Origin: Bacillus sp. HMF5848
GTDB taxonomy: Bacteria; Bacillota; Bacilli; Bacillales; HMF5848
NCBI RefSeq assembly: GCF_003944835.1
Contig: NZ_RWIV01000001.1
Coordinates: forward strand, 1,155,501 to 1,219,500
DNA length: 64,000 nucleotides
Reading direction: 5' to 3'
The notes under the pieces were generated by a model. That model did not search any database. It saw only the letters and a list, made by a program, of their open reading frames with translations, and was not told the origin of the DNA. Shown in pieces: positions 56,349 through 62,825 of the stretch (the first letter of the stretch is position 1; every line of letters starts with the position of its first letter). The position numbers were made by a program, and so were the translations under genes.

Positions 56349-59273
56349 ATGAAAAAGATATTTACTTTTCTAGCATTGTACAGTTGTATTGTATTGGGTA
56401 TTGTGTTTTTAAATCCTATTGGCAACACTGAAGCAATTGAAAGTGAGCCAGTTATTGATATAGAAACTGCACCAACAAACAGACTATTTGATATCAAGAA
56501 TATTAAGCCTGGTGATTGGGCTATACGAACACTGACTATCGAAAACAAAGGGAACCGAAATTTTGAGTATAATATGCGTGTTGAAAAGGAATCAGGATCT
56601 GACTTATTCTATGACACTCTGTTATTAGAAGTTTCAGATGATAGTTCCCTTTTATATAAAGGGAAGCTAAGTGGATTTCAAGGTTTTAAGTCTAGGGAAT
56701 TAGCAATGTTTACTAGTGAAGATTTAACTTTTCGAGTTGACTTTCCATTTGAGTCTGGTAATGAATATCAAGGCTTAGAGACTGCTGTTCTTTTCAAATT
56801 CACAGCGGAAGCTGTAGGAACACAGTGTCCAGAAGGTGAAGACTGTTCACCTATTAAAGTCAACCCAGTATGTTCTGAAGATCCAACAGAAACCCGCGTG
56901 TGGGTTGTTAAGAACAACTCTGACGAAAATATCTACATTAACTGGGAGTTACTTGGATCACAGCAAGGCCAAGCGGAAATACTAATCCCTGCTGGTGATG
57001 AAATCACTTTAACTACTGATACTATAGAAGGACCTAACCAGCTAAAAGTAACATATGGTGATGGTGAAGAGATTATAAGAGACAGTAATTCTGAACCTTG
57101 TGAAACGCCAGACCCAGAACTAACCATCACAGAGTTGTGTACTGAAGATCCATCTGAAACTCGTGTTTGGAAGGTTAAAAATATTTCTGAAGTAGATACG
57201 TATTTTACGTGGAATGTTATAGAGTCAAATGAAGCTAGTGACGGTTCAATCCCTATAGAAACGGGAGAGGAAGTACTTGTCACAACGGCTGCAGTTGAAG
57301 GTAAAAATACGCTTCAAATCATGTTTGGAAATGAAATTGTTCGTACATTAGAGAGTAATCCAGAAGAGTGTAACCCACCTGAAGAAAAACCTGAGCTAAC
57401 TATCGAACCACTTTGCTCTGAAAATCCAGATGAGACGCGCGTTTGGAAGGTGACAAACGTGTCTGATGTGGATACGAGGTTCTCGTGGTCGTTACTTGGT
57501 TCAAATCAAACGAGTGATGGTTTGATCGAGATTAAGGCGGGCGAAGAAAAGATCATTACGGTATCAGTAGGTGGCGACAGAGTCGTTCCAACTGTGTATC
57601 AGGATGATGGAATGTATACGCTCGAAGTTATTTATGGACCTGACGAGAAGCAGCTTAAATCAGAAAGCACACCTGAAACTTGTCCACTTCCGGAAGAGCC
57701 AGAATTAACGATTGAGCCGATATGCTCTGAAGATCCATCTGAAACACGTCGATGGAAAATTAAGAACGTTTCAGAGATTGATACTTTCTTCTCATGGAGC
57801 ATTGCGGATTCAGCTCAATATAGTGAAGGAGCAATTGACCTAAAAGCAGGCGAAGAATACATTTTAACAACCAGAACAGAGGTTGAGTTAGATAATGTAT
57901 TACGAATTGTATATGGTACGAGTGAAAAGACTCTTACAGCTGAAAGCAGCACAGAGCAATGTGAGTTACCAGAATTAACAATCGATACAGTATGTTCTAA
58001 AGATCCAGATGAGACTCGCGTTTGGAAAGTGAAAAACATTTCAAACGTAGATACAGAGTTCATTTGGAATTTAGAAGGAACAAACACTTATAGTGATTCG
58101 ATTGCTATAAAAGCTGGTGAGACAATCACACTCGAAACCGATACGGTTTCTGGTGAAAATGTGTTAGTGGTCACATATTTACCGAAAGAGACAATCATTA
58201 AGAAATCAAGCACAACGGAAAAATGTAGTACGCCGAAAAAACCTGATAAGCCAAAGGTCATTGTGGACCCTATTTGTACAAATGATCCAGATGAAACGCG
58301 CGCTTGGAAGGTAAGAAATACATCGAACAGTGAGCTTGATATCACATGGACTTTACTAGGTACAGATCAACAAAGTGAGGAAGCCATTACGCTTCAAGCA
58401 GGTGAATCGATTGTCGTAACAACAGATACGATAGATGGTAAAAATCGTTTAGAAGTGAAATTCAAAAACGGTACCGTTCTATCTACCAACAATGGTGATA
58501 CGTGTACACCACCGCCACCGGTTGAAACTCCTATTGAAGTCGGTACGGTATGTTCACCAGATCCAACAGAAACACGTAAGTGGATCATTACAAACACGTC
58601 TGATGAAGGCACAACTATCACGTGGGAGGTTGTTGGAACGGATCAGCGAAGTGAGGAAGATATAACGCTGAAGCCAGGAGAACAAGTGACGATTACAACT
58701 GATACAGTGGATGGTCAAAATAGATTACGTGTGAACTATCCAAACGGTGCCGTCTATGAAAATAGCTCGACGGAAGCTTGTTCGATTCCACCACAGCCGA
58801 AGCCATCCGTGCTAAAAGTGGGAACAGCTTGTTCCGAGAATCCTGACGAAACACGCGTATGGATTATCACGAATACGTCTGATAAGGAAGTGTCATTTAC
58901 ATGGCGCATACCTGGTACAGACCAGCAAAGTACTGAACTAATCACGTTAGCAGCGGGTGAACAAATGACGTTGACAACTGAAACAGAAACAAATGTATTA
59001 AATCAGTTAGAAATTACGTCGCCAAGCGGTGTTAACATCTTCGATAGCTCTGATGAGCCATGTCCTGTTGTTCCTGAGGAAGATGGTGAAACAGAGGGAG
59101 CTGGGGAAGTAGTTGTAGAAGATGAACCAGCAGAGGATGTTGTCGCAATTCCAGACGAAGCTCTGCCACAAACAGGTGAAACGAATCCAGCTATATTCTA
59201 CTCATCTGGTTTAGTGTTAATGTTTATCGGCGTTTCGATTTTAGTCGCAAGAAGAAGACGGGCAAGAGAGTAA
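56349..59273 (+). CDS. LPxTG-anchored repeat protein with a TasA-like N-terminal domain
   Basis: A 974-residue wall-anchored protein. A signal peptide (about 1-27) precedes a domain (about 30-165) that follows the TasA/camelysin pattern: FDIKNIKPGDWAIRTLTIEN matches LGNLKPGDNIQRIFTLDN in TasA. Next come eight repeats of 85-100 residues, each starting C-S-x-DP-x-ETR-x-W-x-(V/I)-x-N and ending in a second Cys. The repeats are separated by Pro/Glu-rich linkers. The C-terminus has LPQTG (about residue 939), a hydrophobic helix and RRRRARE: a complete sortase signal. A sortase gene follows directly. It probably links TasA-type matrix to peptidoglycan; this is inferred. Confidence 0.85.
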   Translation: MKKIFTFLALYSCIVLGIVFLNPIGNTEAIESEPVIDIETAPTNRLFDIKNIKPGDWAIRTLTIENKGNRNFEYNMRVEKESGSDLFYDTLLLEVSDDSSLLYKGKLSGFQGFKSRELAMFTSEDLTFRVDFPFESGNEYQGLETAVLFKFTAEAVGTQCPEGEDCSPIKVNPVCSEDPTETRVWVVKNNSDENIYINWELLGSQQGQAEILIPAGDEITLTTDTIEGPNQLKVTYGDGEEIIRDSNSEPCETPDPELTITELCTEDPSETRVWKVKNISEVDTYFTWNVIESNEASDGSIPIETGEEVLVTTAAVEGKNTLQIMFGNEIVRTLESNPEECNPPEEKPELTIEPLCSENPDETRVWKVTNVSDVDTRFSWSLLGSNQTSDGLIEIKAGEEKIITVSVGGDRVVPTVYQDDGMYTLEVIYGPDEKQLKSESTPETCPLPEEPELTIEPICSEDPSETRRWKIKNVSEIDTFFSWSIADSAQYSEGAIDLKAGEEYILTTRTEVELDNVLRIVYGTSEKTLTAESSTEQCELPELTIDTVCSKDPDETRVWKVKNISNVDTEFIWNLEGTNTYSDSIAIKAGETITLETDTVSGENVLVVTYLPKETIIKKSSTTEKCSTPKKPDKPKVIVDPICTNDPDETRAWKVRNTSNSELDITWTLLGTDQQSEEAITLQAGESIVVTTDTIDGKNRLEVKFKNGTVLSTNNGDTCTPPPPVETPIEVGTVCSPDPTETRKWIITNTSDEGTTITWEVVGTDQRSEEDITLKPGEQVTITTDTVDGQNRLRVNYPNGAVYENSSTEACSIPPQPKPSVLKVGTACSENPDETRVWIITNTSDKEVSFTWRIPGTDQQSTELITLAAGEQMTLTTETETNVLNQLEITSPSGVNIFDSSDEPCPVVPEEDGETEGAGEVVVEDEPAEDVVAIPDEALPQTGETNPAIFYSSGLVLMFIGVSILVARRRRARE

Positions 59274-59285
59274 TCTAAATAACTG

Positions 59286-59318
59286 ACCTCTGTAAAGCCA
59301 CTACGGTTTTACAGAGGT
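59286..59318 (+). terminator. Hairpin between the LPxTG gene and the sortase gene
   Basis: ACCTCTGTAAA and TTTACAGAGGT form a perfect 11-bp stem with an 11-nt loop. T-rich sequence follows after a short gap, so it may terminate only partly. Confidence 0.6.
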
Positions 59319-59350
59319 TCTATCTAAATTTTTATACCTGGAGGGGAACC

Positions 59351-60019
59351 ATGAAAGTGTTAGCTTATGCATGTGTCGTCATTGGTTTAGCTGTCATGTT
59401 ATTCCCATTAGGTAAAACCGTGTATAGCACACACCAGCAGGAAAAATTAATGCAAAGCTTTGATGTGATGATGAAGGAGTCTAGCGCTCTCGAAAATTAT
59501 AAAGACTTAAATCAAACTTTTTTATCGCAACAAGCAGAGCCTACTATGACAGAAGTAGCACTGCCAACATCTGAACAAACCGAACAAAAAAAACAGGACA
59601 AAAAACCAACGATTGATACGAATCTTTTACTAGGGACCATTTCTATTCCGTCAATAAATTTAAAACTTCCTATTTTAGAAGGTACTACAGAGCAAAATCT
59701 ATTATTTGCTGCCGGGCATCTAACTGGTACAGCATCAATCGGCTCAAAAGGGAACGCAGCCTTGGCTGGACATAGAAACTTCAAATACGGAAGCATGTTT
59801 AATCGCCTCGATGAAGTAAAGGTTGGCGATTCAATCACTGTTCAAACGAAAACAAATACGTTTACATACATAGTGGATCAAAATAAAGTTGTTCTTCCTG
59901 ACGATACGTCCGTACTGTATCCGCAGGGCGACCAGTCTATTTTAACGTTAATTACATGTACACCGATTAAGACGGCAACACATCGACTCATTGTGCAAGC
60001 AAAATTAAAGGAGGAGTGA
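59351..60019 (+). CDS. Class D-like sortase
   Basis: A 222-residue transpeptidase with an N-terminal membrane helix (VIGLAVMLFPLG). The catalytic fold starts at about residue 93 (LLGTISIPSINLKLPI). It has catalytic His in LAGHRNF (about residue 140), Cys in TLITCTP (about residue 203) and Arg in THRLIV. The TCTP context and short length favour class D. The LPQTG protein just upstream is the obvious substrate. The ATG follows TGGAGGGG. It is followed closely by a zinc-ribbon gene and sinR. Confidence 0.88.
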   Translation: MKVLAYACVVIGLAVMLFPLGKTVYSTHQQEKLMQSFDVMMKESSALENYKDLNQTFLSQQAEPTMTEVALPTSEQTEQKKQDKKPTIDTNLLLGTISIPSINLKLPILEGTTEQNLLFAAGHLTGTASIGSKGNAALAGHRNFKYGSMFNRLDEVKVGDSITVQTKTNTFTYIVDQNKVVLPDDTSVLYPQGDQSILTLITCTPIKTATHRLIVQAKLKEE

Positions 60020-60024
60020 GAAGA

Positions 60025-60189
60025 ATGTATAAAAAAGTGTGCTCACGTTGTCATAAGCCATCCTTTAGTAGCTCTGAATTTGGAAAATGGATCTGTCCCG
60101 TTTGTAAAAAAGATATAACAGCATCACCTTTATTACCAGCGATTGAAATGAAACAATCAGCGAATGCTATTAAAAAAGAAATAAGCTAA
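60025..60189 (+). CDS. Small zinc-ribbon protein
   Basis: A 54-residue protein (MYKKVCSRCHKP... ending KKEIS). It has two CxxC knuckles, CSRC (residues 6-9) and CPVC (residues 29-32), spaced as in a rubredoxin-like zinc ribbon, then a short basic tail. The call is supported by GGAGGAG 8 nt before the ATG, by lying 5 bp after the sortase stop, and by being 30 bp before sinR. The function is unknown; a DNA- or protein-binding adaptor for matrix regulation is one option. Confidence 0.75.
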   Translation: MYKKVCSRCHKPSFSSSEFGKWICPVCKKDITASPLLPAIEMKQSANAIKKEIS

Positions 60190-60219
60190 ATTATGGACTG
60201 TTAGAAGGTGTCGAGGATG

Positions 60220-60525
60220 ATGATAGGAGACCGTATAAAAGCTTACAGAATTGAAAAAGATATGTCACTTAGCGAGCTGTCACAGCGAGCTGGCATTGCA
60301 AAATCGTATTTAAGCTCGATTGAGCGAAATATCCAAAGTAATCCCTCTGTACAATTGCTTGAAAAATTGGCCAATGAGCTAGATGTCACCGTGCATGATT
60401 TAATTGGGGGTAATCCGCACAAGCTTGATGAAGAGTGGTACTCTCTACTAAAATCAGCGATTCAACGAGGTATTACGAAGGAAAATTTTCGCGAGTATAT
60501 TAATAGAAAACGTTCATATAGTTAA
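60220..60525 (+). CDS. sinR: SinR-type biofilm master repressor
   Basis: A 101-residue regulator. The N-terminal XRE-type helix-turn-helix reads MIGDRIKAYRIEKDMSLSEL then AKSYLSSIERNIQSNPS, very like SinR of B. subtilis. The C-terminal SinI-interaction/multimerisation part (LDEEWYSLLKSAIQRGITKENFREYI) is also SinR-like. It should bind the GTTCTTT boxes before tapA. Starts at 60208 (GTG) or 60217 are possible; ATG 60220 gives the same beginning as B. subtilis SinR and good spacing from AAGGTG. It is co-transcribed with the sortase and zinc-ribbon genes. Confidence 0.93.
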   Translation: MIGDRIKAYRIEKDMSLSELSQRAGIAKSYLSSIERNIQSNPSVQLLEKLANELDVTVHDLIGGNPHKLDEEWYSLLKSAIQRGITKENFREYINRKRSYS

Positions 60526-60552
60526 TGGTTACGAGATGTAACATTCGTAATG

Positions 60553-60586
60553 TGAAAAAGCTTATTCGGTGCGGATAGGCTTTTTC
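60553..60586 (+). terminator. Terminator after sinR
   Basis: GAAAAAGC and GCTTTTTC pair, with TAT/ATA inside, across an 8-9 nt loop. It lies 30 bp after the stop codon. Confidence 0.75.
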
Positions 60587-60700
60587 GCATGATGAACACT
60601 TATGTTTAGTCGTACTTTCGACCTATTTTTTCCAAAATACGACAAATTATACGTAGAATATACTATAATTCTACTTATAACGACATAAGTGGTGATAATA

Positions 60701-61483
60701 ATGCGTAGTTTGCTAGTAATGTTATTAACTATCAGTGTAGTAATCTATCCAGGTTCAGCTTTTTCAGCGGAAGAAGAGTTAATCAATATTGCGATTCTTG
60801 ATACAGGTATTTCACAGCATGACGATTTAACTATACAAGAAGGGGTATCATTTCTAGAAGTTGAACCTACTTATAATGATAAAAATGGTCACGGCACTCA
60901 TATCGCAGGCATTATACATACGATAGCTCCCAACACCGCCTTGTATCCTGTCAAAGTGTTGGACAAGGATAAAAAGGGAAAGGTGTCTTTTTTAATAAAA
61001 GGTATTGAATGGGCAATTGAAAATGAGATGGATATAGTAAGTATCAGCCTTACAACCTCTCAAAATAGTGAAAAGTTGCAAGATGCGATTCAAAAAGCTG
61101 CAGCAGCCGGAATCGTGCTTGTTGCTGCTGTCGGAAATCATGGCGACACTGTTAAGTACCCGGCGGCTTACGAAGAAGTGGTAGCTGTTGGGGCCGTTGA
61201 TGATAAAAATAAAATAGCATCATGGTCAAATACAGGAAAACAGCTAGATGTGGTAGCACCTGGTGTGACCATTAAAAGTACATACTTAAATAATGGATAT
61301 GCTAAAATGAGCGGAACATCAATGGCAGCGGCTTATACTACCGGTGTACTAGCCTTATTAAAAGAAAAAAATCCAGATTCTACGTCGGAAGAATTAAAAG
61401 ATTTACTAATAGAAAATAGTCTAGACTTAGGTGCCGCTGGTTTTGATAATGTCTATGGGTTCGGTCTCGTACAAATGCCATAA
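60701..61483 (+). CDS. Compact secreted subtilase without an I9 prodomain
   Basis: A 260-residue S8 serine protease. After a signal peptide ending FSA, the catalytic domain starts almost at once: ILDTGIS (Asp, about residue 34), GHGTHIAG (His, about residue 66) and SGTSMAAA (Ser, about residue 206), plus the oxyanion Asn in AAVGNHGD. The usual inhibitor/chaperone prodomain of about 80 residues is absent. It lies between sinR and sinI in a biofilm locus, so processing or release of matrix proteins is plausible. The GTG at 60689 is less likely than ATG 60701, which has GTGGTGAT at good spacing. Confidence 0.85.
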   Translation: MRSLLVMLLTISVVIYPGSAFSAEEELINIAILDTGISQHDDLTIQEGVSFLEVEPTYNDKNGHGTHIAGIIHTIAPNTALYPVKVLDKDKKGKVSFLIKGIEWAIENEMDIVSISLTTSQNSEKLQDAIQKAAAAGIVLVAAVGNHGDTVKYPAAYEEVVAVGAVDDKNKIASWSNTGKQLDVVAPGVTIKSTYLNNGYAKMSGTSMAAAYTTGVLALLKEKNPDSTSEELKDLLIENSLDLGAAGFDNVYGFGLVQMP

Positions 61484-61517
61484 TACTTGAAAAAGGCATA
61501 TGTCTAGTGCTCCACAT

Positions 61518-61547
61518 AAAAAGAGCGTCAGTTTGTAACTGGCGCTC
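61518..61547 (-). terminator. Terminator for sinI
   Basis: GAGCGTCAGTT and AACTGGCGCTC (one G-T pair) with a TGT loop; on the minus strand TTTTTATG follows. It lies 11 bp past the sinI stop. It can also serve the convergent protease gene. Confidence 0.85.
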
Positions 61548-61557
61548 CAACCGTGTT

Positions 61558-61704
61558 TTATACGATAGATGATATAGTAGATGATTGCTCCTGTAAAAAC
61601 ATTTGTATCTCTTCCAAACTCAATCCCAGTCTTTTCGCCTCGAGAATCAATTCGACCCATTCTTGATAATCTTTTACAGTCATCGTGCTGTCCATATGCT
61701 TCAC
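61558..61704 (-). CDS. sinI: SinI-type antirepressor of SinR
   Basis: A 48-residue protein. Its core DYQEWVELILEAKRLGLSLE then EIQMFL aligns with B. subtilis SinI (DQEWVELMVEAKEANISPEE then IRKYL), the helical hook that binds and dissociates SinR. The open frame extends upstream, but AGGAGGG lies 6 nt before a GTG at 61704, which gives MKHMDSTMTV. Unlike in B. subtilis, where sinI is directly upstream of sinR, it is here on the opposite strand and 1 kb away across a protease gene. Confidence 0.87.
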   Translation of the reverse strand: MKHMDSTMTVKDYQEWVELILEAKRLGLSLEEIQMFLQEQSSTISSIV

Positions 61705-61930
61705 ACTTATCCCTCCTGAAAGATATCTCCAGGAAACCCAGCCATCATAGCGCAAAAGTTGCCCATAATACATATGTATGATTCCAATGTCACCTTAGAC
61801 CTGTGGTTTTGCGTCCTATTTTTTCAAATAGTTTGCCTTTATCTGGGATTGTGATATGTAGGAAATTGTTTACAATTTTTAGTATATGCAAAAAAATGTG
61901 TCAAATTTGCTACAATTTGTCGTATACATA

Positions 61931-61948
61931 GGATTTTTTATCGACAAA
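61931..61948 (-). promoter_or_regulatory. Candidate Spo0A box upstream of sinI
   Basis: On the minus strand TTTGTCGATAAAAAA closely resembles the 0A box (TTTGTCRAAAAA). It lies about 230 bp before the sinI start. A second TTTGTCG occurs on the plus strand at about 61916. B. subtilis sinI is activated by Spo0A-P, so the match is in a sensible place, but the sequence is A/T-rich and chance is possible. Confidence 0.35.
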
Positions 61949-61996
61949 TTTCTGAAAATTTTAAAAATAACCTTCGTGTGACGAAATACCTAGCTG

Positions 61997-62746
61997 TTAC
62001 TTTAGTGGGATACCGATTTTGTTAAGGAAATCCTTCATATACATGCGGACTGGCTTGCTCATCATCTTAGCGATTTGTTCTGTCCAGCTGTCGGCACGTC
62101 TCCCGTTTGTACGATCATGATAGTAGGCTGATATCGTTTTATTGTATGCATGTAGTTGTGTTTTAGACGCACTATCATCTTGATATGTATTTTCATGGTA
62201 TATGTGCTCGAATTGTAAACGTGGCTTTGTTGCTTGTTTTTCAGCAGGATAGCCAACAGCTAATCCGAATAAAGGAACGACCTTGTTCGGCGTGTCGAGT
62301 AGTTTGACGACCTCTGGTAAGTTATTGCGAATGCCCCCAATGTAACAAATGCCTAGTCCCATCGATTCTGCTGCTACCGACGCATTTTGTGCTGCGAGTG
62401 CGGCATCAATTGTCGCAACCATGAATTTTTCAGTAGACTCCAATGTTTCAGAGATGTTGGCACCGCCTTCGATATCCGCCGCTAGTTCGTGACGATGTAA
62501 ATCAGCACAGAACACGAAGAAATGCCCGTTATCTGCGACGTAAGATTGCCCGCCGGCTATCTCAGCCAACTTTTCCTTTTTGATGCGATCTGTTACCCCA
62601 ACGATGGTATACGCCTGCACGAAACTAGACGTCGATGCAGCTTGTGCGGCTTTTACGATTGTTTGAATTTGCTCTTGGCTTAGTAATTTATCCTCGAACT
62701 TTCGTACAGAAACATGTGAAAGAATTGTTTGTATTGTGTCATTCAT
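61997..62746 (-). CDS. nfrA: NADPH-dependent oxidoreductase/nitroreductase NfrA
   Basis: A 249-residue FMN flavoprotein of the oxygen-insensitive nitroreductase family. Motifs: SVRKFEDKLLSQEQI, AAQAASTSSFVQAY (FMN contacts), NGHFFVFCADL, ALAAQNASVAAESMGLGICYIGGIRN, LFGLAVGYP and the C-terminal YHDRTNGRR. It follows B. subtilis NfrA1 along its length. It is monocistronic. The region from 61774 to 61996 upstream of sinI contains no gene. Confidence 0.92.
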   Translation of the reverse strand: MNDTIQTILSHVSVRKFEDKLLSQEQIQTIVKAAQAASTSSFVQAYTIVGVTDRIKKEKLAEIAGGQSYVADNGHFFVFCADLHRHELAADIEGGANISETLESTEKFMVATIDAALAAQNASVAAESMGLGICYIGGIRNNLPEVVKLLDTPNKVVPLFGLAVGYPAEKQATKPRLQFEHIYHENTYQDDSASKTQLHAYNKTISAYYHDRTNGRRADSWTEQIAKMMSKPVRMYMKDFLNKIGIPLK

Positions 62747-62784
62747 ATGAAATCACTCCTTGATGTCTATTGTATACACAAAAT

Positions 62785-62811
62785 GAAACCTCTCGCCAGT
62801 TACGAGAGGTT
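62785..62811 (-). terminator. Terminator of metH
   Basis: AAACCTCTCG and CGAGAGGTTT form a perfect 10-bp stem with a 7-nt loop, 15 bp past the metH stop. The minus-strand T-run is short (TTTCATTTT). Confidence 0.75.
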
Positions 62812-62825
62812 TTGTCGGTTGTTTT

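Noticed and set aside
60600-60660. Additional Spo0A boxes before the subtilase gene (CGACAAATT-type sequence)
   Set aside because: Two or more mismatches in an A/T-rich region; not distinguishable from chance.
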